DNA of 64,000 nucleotides from Talpa occidentalis (GCF_014898055.3 NW_023604295.1:69155730-69219729); one strand, 5' to 3'; shown: positions 1-11,956, numbered from the stretch's first letter. Translations and numbers: made by a program. Notes: generated by a model from the sequence alone, not told the origin.

Positions 1-1780
1 CACTGTGAGTAGTTACATCTAACTTTTTAAACAAAAAAACAATGTTATCCTCAAGATGAATTTAATCAGGATTGTGAGAACTGAGTTATTTACTACAGAA
101 CAACCAAGAAACAGGATTTTGTATTTTAAATATTAAGAAGTTGACAAGATAGTAGGGAAATTAAAACTTTAATCCTCAATTATTTATTATTATTATTTAT
201 TATCGATTTTCTTTCAAAAAATTATTCTGAAAGTGAATGTTGTCACAATATGTATTTCATATATTTAAGGAAAATAGGGAATTCTAAATGGTTTAATGAT
301 TACTAGATGCAATATATATGCAAATATATATTTTTAATATGCTATTTTTAAATTTATTAAATTATAAGCATATATGCAGTTTGGAGATTTTGTGAAAAAT
401 CACATGTTAAAGCATAAATAGTCACAGTTTTGGGGACTAGAAGCACAGAATCAAAATATCTACAGGGTTGGTTTCTACTGAGGATGGTATCTCTTCTCTC
501 TGTCTCTTCATATAGTCTTTCTTCTATGAGTATAGCTCTATATGTCTAAATTTCTGCTTTTTATAATATCAACAGTCATCCTGGATTAGAAACAACCCTA
601 TTAAACTGACTTTAAATTAATTACTTCTGAAATACCCTGTTACCAAATGAGATCATATGTGGTAATAGGATTTAGGACTAAAACATATATACATTTTTCT
701 GAATCAAGGGCACAATTTAACCAAAAAATATTGGGTTATGGTTATGTAATATTATAGCATAACATTTTGAATATTTTTGCATCACTACAAAAGTTATGCC
801 AAATCAGTTGATATCTATTTACCTACACAAATGTCCTTAAGAGATTTTCTCTAATTTTTATATTTTAAAGACTCACTATATTTACTGAACATTTTAGTCA
901 TTTCATTCAGAGGTTCAAGGATTAAATTCCATTTGCTGACTTGAGCTTGCAACATCCAAAACTGAATCCTCTTTCCAAAATTGTAACATTTGAGAAAATC
1001 TCCATGTCAAATTTGATTGATTGGGAAAATAAAAGTCTATCATAATTTGGTCATTCTACTATAGTCACGGCAAACTGGAAGTGTGGAAATGACCCAACAT
1101 TGTCATTGGCTATGTGTAGAATTTAGAGCATTCCAGTTATCATCAGGAAATTGCAACAGAAATGAGGCAGGTTGTCAGCTCAGTTGGAAATTTTAATTCC
1201 AACTTAACAAGCAAGAATTTACTTATTTAAATTAAGTTAAAATGCTACTGGCCTTTTAAAATCCACTTTGACTAAAACAAAATAACTGTTAGGATTATAT
1301 ATATCATATATATGATAAGTATGTAATACAGACACATCATTGTCATCTATTTTTTAAAGTCCTCACGGTTTTGTTTTGTTTTGCTATGGTCTCAACAGCT
1401 TTGAACTGCAAGTTAAACAGCATTTAGATATCTGTTTATGTCAAACAACACTAAGGGTTTCAGAGATATAACAGGCTATGTTAGCCAAGTTACGTGTTAC
1501 CAGAGAAACAGAGAATTGCACTAAGCCATTTCCCCAATTTGAAATAATCTGATAACATGACAACTGGAAGCACATTCCTCTGTTTAAGAATGTAGAAAGA
1601 AAGAAGTGTTATGACTGAAAACATAATCATGGAGATACATTTAGCTGACTTAAAACACATTTTCTCTGTAAATTAATATTATGTCTAAAGTTTAACTGTT
1701 AAATTAAATTGAGAATATTACTGAGCAGAAGGGCATGTGTAAAAGAATAAATTAGCAGCCAAAAAGACACCTTCAAAAGG
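1..1780. other. AT-rich sequence, no gene recognised
   Basis: I see no exon, repeat family or RNA gene here. The only local structure is short AT-rich runs (for example near 300-345 and 1295-1320) and a TTTTG run near 1369-1382. Confidence 0.6.
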
Positions 1781-1864
1781 CTACACTAGGGAAGAGGGAA
1801 TGCTTCTAAACACATTTTATAAGACCAACATTACTCTGACACCAAAAGCAGACAAGAGCAGCAC

Positions 1865-1913
1865 CACCAAACAAACAAACAAACAAACAAACAAACACAC
1901 ACACAAAAAAAAA
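1865..1913. repeat. (AAAC)n/(AC)n simple repeat
   Basis: AAAC repeats run into a short AC tract and an A run directly in front of the SINE at 1916. It probably grew from the A-rich L1 ORF2 segment that received the SINE. Confidence 0.8.
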
Positions 1914-1915
1914 CA

Positions 1916-2188
1916 GGGCCTCCCTTGTGGCACAGGCGGTTGAATGCCGTACGGTGAAGCTGTCCTCAGCCTCTGCAGCATGGGTTCGATCCTGGCCGGC
2001 GGGTGAGAATCCCACAACGTGAAGCAGACCTCTCCTGTCTTGCCCTGCTGCTCCCCTCAGCAGTGTGTTTCATTAGTCTGCCTGTTCTGTTCCCCGCTCT
2101 GTCTCTGGTGAATCCTCTCACCCTCCGCACATCTGGCCAGTACCCCAGCACTTGTACAAATAAAAAATAAATCTTAAACAAACAAACT
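1916..2188 (+). mobile_element. T+ SINE copy, 'ggcggttgaatgc' subfamily
   Basis: It is a full-length tRNA-derived SINE with A box tggcacaggcgg and B box ggttcgatcct, ending aataaaaaataaatcttaaa. The body has the gccggc-gggtgag motif instead of the ccaccggaggagg segment of the youngest copies. It sits inside L1 ORF2 sequence, which resumes at about 2186 (ctacagaccaatttccc), so it is younger than that L1. Confidence 0.9.
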
Positions 2189-3735
2189 ACAGACCAATTT
2201 CCCTGATGAATGTTCATGAAAAATTCTCAACAAAATCTCAGCAAAACCAAATTCAACAATACATTAAAAGGATCAATTGTAGTGAGCGCATAGGATTTAT
2301 CCCAGGGACACAGGGATGGTTCAACATCTGAAATCAATCAGAATAATTCACCACATCAACAAAAGAAAAGATAAAAATATCATATTATCATGTCAATAGA
2401 TATAGAGAAAGTGTTTGCTAAGATTCAACATGTGTTTATTATTAAAAAAAAAAAAAAAACTCTCAAAAATGGGGAACATGCCTAAACATAAATGTGACAA
2501 ACTCACAGTTATCCTCATACTCAATGGTGAAAAACTGAAAGCTAAAATCAGTAAAAAGACAAGGATGTCCACTTTCCCCATTGCTATTCAACAATAGATC
2601 TACTAAATGATCCAGCAATGCTGCTCATAGGAATCTATCCAAAGAATGCAAAAATGCTATCTCAAAGGGATGTATGTACTCCTAGATTCACTGCAGCACT
2701 ATTTAAGATAGCCTAGCTAAGGAAACTAGGATACTAAATGGTTAAAGACAGATGAGTGGATTAAGAAGATGTGTTATACACACTCTCACACACAAACACA
2801 CACTAGAATACTACTCAGCTATAAAAAAGATGAAATTTTGCCATTTGTAACAACAAGGAGGGGACTATGCAAAGACAAAAACCATCTGGCTTCACTCACA
2901 TGTGGGATTTAGAAAAACAAAACAAAGACACAGATAAAACAAAACCCAAACAAACCCTAGAAATATGACTGCAGGATTGAAGCTTCAGAGGGAGGTGTGG
3001 GTGGGAAGCAAAGTGCAGAGGTTATCCAGCAGACTACAGTGCTGTGCTGTGGTTACCTTGATGGTATGTGTGTGTGGTAACCTGCATTTGAAGAGGCATC
3101 ATCCTATACCTCTGGATAATATGTAGTTTCATAAACTAACGTTACCTCAATAAAAAGGAATACAATTTTTTAAAAGTCTATCCTTGGGATAGTTTTTACA
3201 TACTTCAGAACAGAATTTTAATATACAATATACAATGGCATATGAAATATAGAAGAATAAGCTAAATAAAATGTACCAATAAAATTCAGATTTGCAATAA
3301 ATTCTTAAAATATTTATAATTAAATAAAATATCTAACTAGATATTTCATTGGTTTTAAGTTTAGTCTATAGAACAACTATTTTGTCTACAAATCTATAAT
3401 TTAATGTTATAGATTATAAGCAGACTGGTGGAAAGTGGGAGGAGACAGAAAGAAAAATAAGGTAGAGAAAGATAGAAACAAAACACACAGAGAGGAAACT
3501 CCTTTATTAAAACATACTTTTAAAAATTTAGAATTTAGAACTTTAGAAATATATAATTCTAAGACATGACAAAGGAATCCTCTCATTCTAAAGCAAATTA
3601 TTAAGTTTCAATTAAATAATGACAAAGGGAACCATCACATTTATGTGTCATGAAATCACAAACAAAAGTATAAAATTTAGATAACATTTAGGTATCAATT
3701 ATAATATCTTGTTTCAAACCTAAATCAATCTAATC

Positions 3736-4001
3736 TTTGTTTTATTTTTTTTTTAATACAAGAGCTGGGGTACAGGCCAAATGCGCAAGAGGACGAGAGG
3801 ATTCACCGGAGACAGAGCGGGGAACAGAACAGGCAGACTGACGAAATATACTGCTGAGGAGAGCAGCTAGTGAGACAGGAGAGGTCTGCTCACTATGTGA
3901 GCTGCTCTGAGGCAGAGGCCAGCAGCGATCAAACTGGCACTGCAGAGGCTGTAACAGCCTCTCAGCACTGTGCTCAACCACCTGTGCCACCAGTGAGGCC
4001 C
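3736..4001 (-). mobile_element. T+ SINE copy, reverse orientation
   Basis: It reads on the minus strand, with its 3' tail at the left (poly-T) and its 5' end (ccaccagtgaggccc) at the right. An 11-bp target duplication, tcaatctaatc, flanks it at 3725-3735 and 4002-4012. The B box region is degraded (gatcaaactgg on the plus strand). Confidence 0.9.
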
Positions 4002-4835
4002 TCAATCTAATCCTTTTCTGGACCTTACTAATGACCTTAATTCTTCCATTGCTTTAAATGTGGATAACATTTATGCAACATTTATATAACATAAACATAA
4101 ATTTATTTATATAACACAAATATGTAACCTTTATCTAAGCCATGAAACAACAAGAGTTTCAGTGTTTAAACACCTGGGAAAATAAATCTGTGGACATGGA
4201 CTTTATGAACTTTCTGGAGATAGTATTAAGCGCAGTGGGTGTGGGCACTAACTTTTTTGCATAAAGCATTTACAACTGAAAGAGACATACTTTGACACTT
4301 TTTCAAACTGGCCAAGCTTGAATTTGTAATGAAGAATCATTTCAAATTAACTACAAAATACTATTTTTGATTACTGGCATTATTATTGATATTATAGAGG
4401 TTGTGAACATTGCATATATGTTCACAATTATATACTTTGCTTTCAGAATATGTTAAATTTCATTAAAGACAATGGTTTAATGAAAATGCACTGTTTCAAA
4501 AGATATTTTATCATATTTCCTAAGGGAAAGATTAATATTTTAACACTATACATTCTATGAAAGGCTCTTCAAGTCACTCAGTAACTTCTTGAACATCTTT
4601 TGGGTTCTGATCAACATAGCCATTCTTAAATAAAAGCAGAAACAGACATTTCTTGTTTTCACATTTCTTTTGAATTCCTGAGATAATTACATCAGACTGG
4701 AAAAACAATGGAGGCGGAATTACTTAAATGTACACAGAGCAATTGAAATTAAGATTGCTTACTCAGATACTAAAAACATCCCAGTCTCTAACAAATATTT
4801 TTCCTGATCTTTTAGCCTTAAAACACAGGTAATTT

Positions 4836-5117
4836 AGGGCCTCCCTGGTGGTGCAGGGGTAAAGTCTCAGTGCTATCAAGCTATCTCCAGCTTCTGCAGT
4901 ATGAGTTTGATCCTAGGTGAGGGAGCTAACCCACATGACACAGCAGACCTCTTCTGTCTTGCCTGCTGCTCCCCTAAGCAGTGTATTTCAGTAGATCTGC
5001 CTGTTCTGCTCCCCACTCAGTCTCTTGTGAATCCTCTCACCCCATGTACCACTGGCCTACACCCCAGTTCCTGTATGCATAAATAAATGAAAATGAATCT
5101 AAAAAAAAAAAAAAAAA
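4836..5117 (+). mobile_element. T+ SINE copy, 'caaggggtaaag' subfamily
   Basis: The copy ends in gcataaataaatg and an A run. Target duplications acaggtaattt (4825-4835) and acaggtcattt (5118-5128) differ at one base. The motif ctatcaagctatctccagc is shared only with the copy at 46150-46426, so the two likely form an older branch. Confidence 0.88.
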
Positions 5118-5339
5118 ACAGGTCATTTGAAGTAGAGGAGGTAAGGGAGAGAAGCAGAGAAGGTTAAGACAAGACATACTATATAATTCTACTTAAACTT
5201 CAGTTGGTTAAATAATAAACATTAATTATGTTTCAAACATGAGGTCTATACTTATTCCTAAATATATTTCTTGCATGTTTAACTCTAGATTTAAATTCAA
5301 ATTCATGTATTTGCTTATGAAAGGGGATTATAAGTTACT

Positions 5340-5445
5340 TAAGGATAAGCCCTGTCATCTGAATATAAATGCCTGCTGCAATCTTTGGAACACAGTGAAT
5401 AATTAACAAATATTTGTTAAATGAAGAAATTTGAAGGGAAGGGCA
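5340..5445 (+). mobile_element. L2-like 3' end fragment (tentative)
   Basis: The order 'tggaacacagtgaat...aacaaatatttgttaaatgaa' resembles the 3' end of ancient L2-type LINEs as I recall it. It is short and diverged, and the family call is tentative. Confidence 0.35.
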
Positions 5446-5635
5446 GAGGTCAACTTAAAAAATGAGAGTGTCTGATACAAAATTAAGTGATAAACTAGTG
5501 AAGGTAGACATTCACTATTAACTTCTTCATGGCTCAACAAAAAATTCATTGATATTAAACAAACAAACACAAAGGGCACAGGAAAATGACCAGAGATACT
5601 CATCAGGTTAACTGAAAGGAAGAATGAGAGAGGAA

Positions 5636-5676
5636 AGGAAGTAAGGGAGGGAGGGAGGCAAAGAAGGAAGGAAGAA
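5636..5676. repeat. Purine-rich GGGA/GGAA simple repeat
   Basis: A purine-only run made of gggagg and aaggaagg units. No flanking element explains it. Confidence 0.75.
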
Positions 5677-5737
5677 ACTACTTTCTACTGAATGTCTATA
5701 ATACATTAGGAACTACATATGACATTATCAAGCTTTT

Positions 5738-5984
5738 TTTTTTTAAATATTTATTTATTTATTTATTTATACAAGCACTGGGTACAGTAGGAAGCTCGGG
5801 AGGGTGAGAGAATTCACCAGAGCCAGAGCAGAGAGTAGAAGTATACTGCTGAGGGGAGCAGCGGGCGGCAGGAGAGGTCTGTGGTGCCACTTGGGACCCG
5901 CGGCCGTGGATCGAACTGGCGCTGCAGAGACTGCGGGCAGCTTTGCAGCCCAGCGCTCAACCGCTGCGCCACCAGGGCAGGCCC
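5738..5984 (-). mobile_element. T+ SINE copy, reverse orientation, inside MIR-like sequence
   Basis: Target duplication tatcaagctttt is present at 5726-5737 and 5985-5996. The B box is nearly intact (minus strand agttcgatcca). It belongs to the branch with 'ggttgagcgctgggctgc' near the 5' end. MIR-like text continues on the right side. Confidence 0.9.
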
Positions 5985-5997
5985 TATCAAGCTTTTT

Positions 5998-6135
5998 AAG
6001 TTGCTTAATTTTTGAATTATGCAAACATTTCCATGGAAGAGATATTACTCCTTTCTACAGAAGAGAATCTTGAAGAGCTGAGAGGTGACAAGACTTCCAA
6101 TCACGACTCAAAACCAAACTGTTTCACAGCCTACA
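5998..6135 (+). mobile_element. MIR-like SINE remnant
   Basis: The order 'attactcctttctacagaagagaatcttgaagagctgagaggtgac' follows the MIR core pattern (cattttacagatgaggaaactgag...gaggtta) with many differences. The younger SINE at 5738-5984 lies at its left. Confidence 0.45.
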
Positions 6136-6267
6136 CTATTGCCACTATTCCATATTTAATATGAAGCACCTCTGTTGCAAGACTCTTTTCCAGGTTAAAA
6201 AAAAAAAAATCAGGCAAAGTTAAATCTTCTTGCTTTGATTTTTAATTTTATGTAGATTCTGGTTCTG

Positions 6268-6325
6268 TGCAGAACTAGCAGGAGAGGGCAAGGTCTTGCA
6301 GAGCTGGCAAGAGAGAGCACATTAA
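6268..6325. repeat. Two-copy 29-bp imperfect tandem repeat
   Basis: tgcagaactagcaggagagg (from 6268) and tgcagagctggcaagagaga (from 6297) are tandem, about 29 bases apart, with a few substitutions. It is probably an old local duplication. Confidence 0.6.
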
Positions 6326-6329
6326 GATA

Positions 6330-7200
6330 AACTGAGCGTACAGTTAATTAATGGGAAATAAGACAGTGACACTGCTGCTAACTTCAAAGGCTAGACTTGA
6401 TGCTCCAACTTCTGTGGAAGCTGAGGCAGTGGAAATAGGGAGAAGATGACCACCAAATGTTTTTAACTAAAGATATCTGCAAGTGTAAATTGGGGTATAG
6501 CCAAGAGGAATATAAAATAATGTACTCTGGGCATACAAAATTCTACTTCTCTTTCAGTATAAAGACCTGCTCAATGAAAATATTATGTTCAGGTGATAGA
6601 TGTTAGGGATTGCAGCTAAAATAAGCCAGGAACAAATTAGGTAAACAGAATCTTGTTATAACTTATAGAAAATATTTTTTAAGATGAATTATGTTCATCC
6701 TTAATTCACGATATTGTCTGGAGAAGTGTGGATCAAAAGACTATAATTTATTTGGGATGCTTTCCTAAGATTGCAGACAGAGTCCTGATTAAGATTCAAC
6801 AGGGTTATATTTAATACGAACATTATGAAGAGTCAAGGTGGTACGTACAGAGAGTGTGAGAGCTTTAGGCTTAGAATCTAATAGACTTAATTTTGACACA
6901 AAGATTGGTTACTTAAGAGCTCTATGACTTTGTACCAATGATTTAAACATTTGAGGCTCAATCCCACATACCATGAACTATAGTAACAAGCATACTTTCT
7001 TTACAAAGAGATATTTTGAAAGCAGTTTACCAAATTGTATGGTTTTAATCAAATGTCTATTGTTCCTGTTACCCATGCATTCAACATATACTTTTTGAAT
7101 ACTAATTTCTGTGCACTGGTAGGTACAGCAAAGTAAACTCTCTGTTCTGGCACTGTAGGTTAATGTGTGGAGGACAGAAATGTAGATATATATTGTCTTT
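6330..7200. other. Mostly unique sequence, possible MIR remnant at 6858-6960
   Basis: No exon or RNA gene is seen. At 6858-6960 the words 'gaatctaatagacttaattttgac...gactttgtaccaatgatttaaac' weakly follow the 5' half of MIR (a sentence-like order of 'tgggttc...ctgtgaccttgggcaagttactt'). The match is too diverged for a firm call. Confidence 0.4.
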
Positions 7201-7221
7201 AGTAGCAGCAGTGCTGCCAGA

Positions 7222-7359
7222 CACTGACCACCTTTCGCATGCTAGGTACTATGTTAGTAGTTTTACATTCTTTAATTCAAATCATGTTCTTCACTTTATT
7301 CTCTCACCTACCATTATCCTCATGTTACCATTCACAGGCTGTTATATGAAGAACTGAGT
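7222..7359 (+). mobile_element. MIR-like SINE remnant
   Basis: 'gcatgctaggtactatgtta...ttacattctttaattcaaatc...ccattatcctcatgttaccattcacaggc...gaactgag' follows the MIR core and 3' half order (tactatgtgccaggcactgtgctaag, ttacat...tcatttaatcctcacaacaa, tattatccccattttacagatgagga). It is old and diverged. Confidence 0.6.
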
Positions 7360-8030
7360 GCGGTATTAATCAGGCATGTACTTCAGAATGACCACACCAA
7401 TTCTGCTAGAGATACCAAAATGGTGGGAGGGAATACTAAAGCAAGGGAACAAGTTATGATGATTCTGTGTTATGAAGGTGAGTGAGAAGGAGAGAGAGAA
7501 CTAGAAAAGCTTTTCTAGAATTACAGAGACAGTGATTCTAGGAATACATTGGAGGCAGACTTGCAAATGTTTTATAACTGAATATTCTGGTGGTAAACAT
7601 GGAACCCAGTGAGAGGCTAATGTAACAGTAGTGTGGGATGAAGTTGGGGGCTCTCATTTAGTTTTGGACAAATCTTCAAGGTCCCCAGACATGCATAAGC
7701 AGAATTGTCAGGTGGGGAGTGTGATGCATGGATTATGAATAAGAAAGAAAAAGTTGAGTTATAGGAGATGACAAGGAATTTACACATGAGAGAAAAAAAG
7801 CAGTTTAAACAACTAGGATGAATTATAAGAAAACATTTGTAGAAAAAGTAAAAGGGACAGTATTTCAAGAAACATATATATATATATATTACATACAAGT
7901 AATATATGTATTTATTATATCACAAGTAGAAAAAAAATCATATTTCAGGGTGACAAGTAAGGGAGCCATGAAGCAAGTATAAACAACTTTCCAAGAGCAT
8001 GGTGCTGCAGGGATCTGAATTAGATGGCTT
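7360..8030. other. Unassigned sequence with a short (TA)n
   Basis: The G/A-rich plus strand at 7400-7860 looks unlike its AT-rich surroundings and may be an old transposon, but I cannot name a family. A TA dinucleotide run lies at 7873-7889. Confidence 0.5.
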
Positions 8031-8044
8031 AAAAAGGCTATCTA

Positions 8045-8079
<35 letters not shown>

Positions 8080-8090
8080 TATCTACAAAA
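8031..8090 (+). mobile_element. Poly(A)-only retroinsertion with target-site duplication
   Basis: A pure A run (about 8046-8076) is bracketed by exact copies of aaaaaggctatctacaaaa at 8031-8049 and 8072-8090; the overlap with the A run makes the exact ends ambiguous. The base context before the left copy is 'ggctt', so the target reads TT/AAAAA, the L1 endonuclease nick preference. No SINE or L1 body is present, so the inserted DNA seems to be only a poly(A) tail. Slippage in a simple A run would not duplicate the unique ggctatctac core. Confidence 0.7.
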
Positions 8091-8875
8091 GGAAAAACTG
8101 CTGTGTCCAAATTACCCCATGAACAGTACAAATCTACGGGCTTGAAAAAGCACAGACAGATGAAAGGCATTACAATGAACAAATATTTACCTTGAATTTT
8201 ACTGGGTTACCAAAGCATATATCTACATACTTTGATAATTAAATAAATTTTCTTTTTCTCCGGATTAGTCCCTATAATAAGATAACCCCATCTGTTCAAG
8301 ATTTTATTCCTTGAGAAAGCCAAAACCTCTGTCCTGATCTGAGTTCCAACTGGATGTTCATATCATTAGAATGGGTCTCAGTGGTTAGTCTAGGAGTCCC
8401 TTTTCAAGATCTCTTAAAAGGCAGACATTTTTATAAATGAAAGGGATAAAGAAATACATTTTTCATTGAAGATTTCATATATATAAGACAGAAACCAATA
8501 TACTGTCTCTTTCTATTGGTTCTGCATATTCCCTATTTTAATTTCCAGAATGAACATTTCTACTAACAATATCCTGATCATAATGACAACACACAGGCAA
8601 GGGATTGTGGTATGATGGGCAGACACTTTGGATCATCAGGCTGCCAACAAGTTAAAATGAAACACTTTTCACCAAAGGTGTAGACTCCTTGTGAGGAACA
8701 TTACAACCTGTGAATTAGATAGCATTCCTCTGCATGAGATATGTATTCAAGTGTAGGGCTGGAAACTCATGCCTTGGGTTTTGCATGAAAAATGAAAACA
8801 TGAATAAATGATTACAACTAAAATGACACCTTGTGGAAAAAAGAACACGACATGCTATCAAAAATATATAATTAT

Positions 8876-9167
8876 GGGCCTCTCTGGTGGTGCAGCGGTT
8901 GAGCGCTGGGTTGAGAAGCTGCCCGCAGCCTCTGCGGTGCCGGTTCCATCCCCGGCTGCTCCCCGGCCACCGGAGGAGGGTCCCACATGGCGCGCAGACC
9001 TCTCCTGCCCCCACCCCCGCTGCTCCTCTCAGCAGTGTGCTTCAGTCCCTCTGCCTGCTCTGTTCCCTGCTCTGGCTCTGGTGAATTCTCTCACCCTCCC
9101 GCGCTTCTGACTGTACGCAGTGCTTGTATAAATAATAATAAAAAAAAATCTTTAAAAAATAAAAAAT
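8876..9167 (+). mobile_element. T+ SINE copy, young 'ccaccggaggagg' subfamily
   Basis: Perfect 15-bp target duplication aaaatatataattat at 8861-8875 and 9168-9182. It carries the subfamily-diagnostic ctgctccccggccaccgg segment after the B box. The B box has one change (ggttccatccc). The tail is AATAATAATAAAA with tcttt and an A-rich end. Confidence 0.93.
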
Positions 9168-9182
9168 AAAATATATAATTAT

Positions 9183-10616
9183 AAGAGACAAACAAAACTG
9201 GATTATTTTTGAGATTGCATAATATCAAGCTATCCTCCACTTTTCTACAAGACAGTAGCACGATGGAACACAAGTATACTATATTTCAATTGTTAGATGT
9301 TTTGACATGTGCTTTTATCCTTAGATATATAAGGTACTTCCTGTAGCAATATTCAAAGTTTCACTTAGTACCTTTCCGATAACTGATTAAATTTCTTCAT
9401 ATCTCTATTTACTGGGCATATGTATAAGAAGCATTGCTATGACTGGGCAAAAACTGATCTTACTGAATCTAATTTATCAAATGATATACATGATTTCAGA
9501 TAAATATTATATTAACTACCATTATATGATATGTTAAAATATTAAAGGTTACATATTATTTAGCCTAAAATGTATAGTATTTATATAGTGAGATCCAAAT
9601 CTTAAGACTTTTATATTTTGTTTAATACTTAGCATTCTGTAATATTTCTCCTTAGGCTCTACTTCATTTAATTCCTGAAAAACAGCATTCTTTATTCATG
9701 TTCTCACCGATCAAAGACTTGTATCTAGCACAGTTCAGATTAGAAAAACAGAACTTGAGATTCATAAGTCCAATTCATGAAAAAATAACAAGGTTGAGTC
9801 ATATTGTTTTCAATATTTTCTTGGGAAAAATATGAAAATGAAATTGCGGACACCATAATGCTTCATATAATATTTAAATAGAGAGTTATCTAAATTTTAA
9901 TAGACACCTCCTCTATAATAATATGCATAAAGATAAATTATGAATACATTTTAACCAATAAGGTTTTTAGTTTTCTTAAAGATTTTTTCACTTAAGGTAC
10001 AAATTTTATCATCTTACAGAACTTATATAAGAAATTTTCAAATTAGAATATTATGACACATGTTAGTAGGATTTAAAAGTAATCAAACTGGAATAAATCA
10101 CCACTGCAGGAAATTTAATTTTCATTTTCAATATACTTCCTTTTAGAGATACAAACCACGATAACTGGTATCTGAAATACAGTAATCGATGTGATAAAAC
10201 CCTGGAAAGTATTATGAATTAAAAATAAATGAGCTAGACACCAAAAGGAAGTTAGAGAAAACAAAATAAATGCTTTATCAGCACTAGAGCAAGCTACATT
10301 ACTGAAGGATTGCTGACTTTGGAAAAGGTAAGGCATTAATACTTAAAGGGAAGTGTGTCAATATATTTTATTATATTTGTCTCAATATAAATGCATGTAG
10401 AATTCTGAAACTAGAGTGAGCAAAGTGGAAGGCTGCTGGCCTGTTGTGCATCAGCAACGTTGTCAAGATTGTTTCCTTGAACCAAACTGATGTCAGGGGA
10501 CAACTGCTGGCAGCTACAGAAATCATGCTATGAAGACTGCCTGCAGAGAGAAAACTTTTATACTGTGGTGTGTGTTAGGTGAAAACTACTAAATATATGG
10601 GATGCCAGTCAATTTT
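9183..10616. other. AT-rich unique sequence, nothing recognised
   Basis: No exon, RNA gene or named repeat is seen. Base composition is very AT-rich between about 9400 and 10080. Confidence 0.55.
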
Positions 10617-10632
10617 AAAATACAGAGAATTG

Positions 10633-10896
10633 GGCCTCCCCGGTGGTGCAGCGTGTTGAGCGCCTTGCTGTGAAGCTGTCCACAGCCTTGGCCGTGTGGG
10701 TTCGATCCTGACCAGCTGGCGAGAATCCCACATTGCACGGCAGACTTCTCCTGTTGCGCCCGCTGCTCCCCTCAGCAGTGTATTTCAGTCGTCTGCCTGT
10801 TCTACTCCCCACTCTGTCTCTGATGAATCCTCTCACCCTCGCGTGCCTCTGGCCTCTACCCCAGATCTTGTATAAAAATAAATGAATATTAAAAAA
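10633..10896 (+). mobile_element. T+ SINE copy with intact B box
   Basis: Perfect 16-bp target duplication aaaatacagagaattg at 10617-10632 and 10897-10912, at a TT/AAAA site. The B box reads ggttcgatcct. Its body has the ctggcgagaatccc form typical of the 'gtgaagctgtcc' branch. Confidence 0.93.
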
Positions 10897-11002
10897 AAAA
10901 TACAGAGAATTGTGTAGAAAAGAAAGCTCATGGTTTTTGATGTGATTACATATTAAAATATTTTTATTACTTGGTTAGATAAGCATTTGATGTAAATATT
11001 CC

Positions 11003-11455
11003 ACATTAGGGATTATCAACCTTGGCACAACTAACATTATAGACCAGATACTTTTTTTTTTAATTTTTGAGCCTTCCTGTGCACACTGGATTCCATATAC
11101 TCCTGCTCCTGACAATCAAAGTTATCTCCAGACATCACCAAAAGTGCTCTTTTTTTTTTTAAGATTTATTTATTTATTTATTTATACAAGCACTGGGTAC
11201 AGTCAGAAGCGCGGAGGGTTAGAGAATTCACCAGAGCCAGAGCGGGAACAGAACAGGCAGACTGATGAAATACACTGCTGAGGGGAGAAGTGGGCCAGAC
11301 AGGAGAGGTCTGTTGAGCCATGTGGGACCCGAACTGGTGCTGCAGAGGCTGCGGGCAGCTTCACAGCCCAGCGCTCAACCACTGAGCCACCAGGGGAGGC
11401 CCCACCAAAAGTATTCTTGGACATACAATTCCCTTTGTTCAAAACCACTGTTCTA
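11003..11455 (-). mobile_element. MER5A-like hAT (Charlie) non-autonomous DNA transposon, split by a SINE
   Basis: On the minus strand the text runs 'cagtggttttgaacaaaggga...' then, after the SINE, 'gatgtctggagata...gtgcacaggaaggct...gccaaggttgataatcc', the order known for MER5A. Both terminal regions are present in diverged form. The SINE at 11146-11402 interrupts it. No clear 8-bp target duplication survives. Confidence 0.75.
11146..11402 (-). mobile_element. T+ SINE copy inside the MER5A-like element
   Basis: Target duplication caccaaaagt (11136-11145, 11403-11412) is itself MER5A sequence, which proves the insertion order. The segment between the B box and gggtcccacatgg is deleted, leaving minus-strand ccagttcgggtccc, so the B box is cut short. 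Confidence 0.92.
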
Positions 11456-11686
11456 GGGTAGTATTTTTAGGTATAAATATGAAAGCATTTTATATTGATT
11501 AATGTTTACCTCTGGCTCATAGATAGAAGAAGTTTTAATAACACTATACTATTATTATTATATATTATATATTATTATTGATTCATTATTACAATATCTA
11601 ATAGATCATCAGTACTCATACTGTGTTCTTAGACTAATTTTTCTTTAAATAATTTTTTCTTTACTTTTAACTTTAAAATTGGTTTA

Positions 11687-11956
11687 GGGGCCTCCCTGGT
11701 GGCACAAAGGGTTAAGACACAACCTATGAAGCTGTCCACAGCCATTGCAGCATGAGTTGGAACCCTGGCCAGGGAGCTACCCACATTGCGCGGCAGACCT
11801 CTCCTTATTCGCCCACTGTTCCCCTCAGTAGCGTACTTCAGTCAACCCACCTTTTCTGTTCCCCACTCTGCCTCTGGTGAATCCTCTCCCCCCCACAACT
11901 CTGGCCTGTACCCCAATTCTTCTATGCATAAATAAATAAATTTTTAAAAAATAATA
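11687..11956 (+). mobile_element. T+ SINE copy, 'caaggggttaagac' subfamily
   Basis: Perfect 13-bp target duplication taaaattggttta at 11674-11686 and 11957-11969. It carries the gttaagacacaacctatgaagctgtcc 5' form (key words gttaagac and acctatgaag). The B box is disrupted (gttggaaccc). Confidence 0.92.

Larger units (their letters stand above)
1785..3172 (+). mobile_element. Old L1 LINE, ORF2 remnant plus 3' end, internally deleted
   Basis: From about 1785 the text follows the reverse-transcriptase part of L1 ORF2 (gaccaacattactctgacac, then after a SINE ctacagaccaatttccctga and ggatggttcaacatctgaaa). Near 2596-2610 it jumps to the ORF2 C-terminal end (gatccagcaatgctgctcat, actactcagctataaaaaag) and continues into the 3' UTR, ending near 3172 in an A-rich tail. 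About 1.9 kb of L1 is therefore missing inside the copy, judged from the usual L1 layout. Frames are broken throughout, so it is a dead copy. The SINE at 1916-2188 is inserted in it. Confidence 0.85.
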
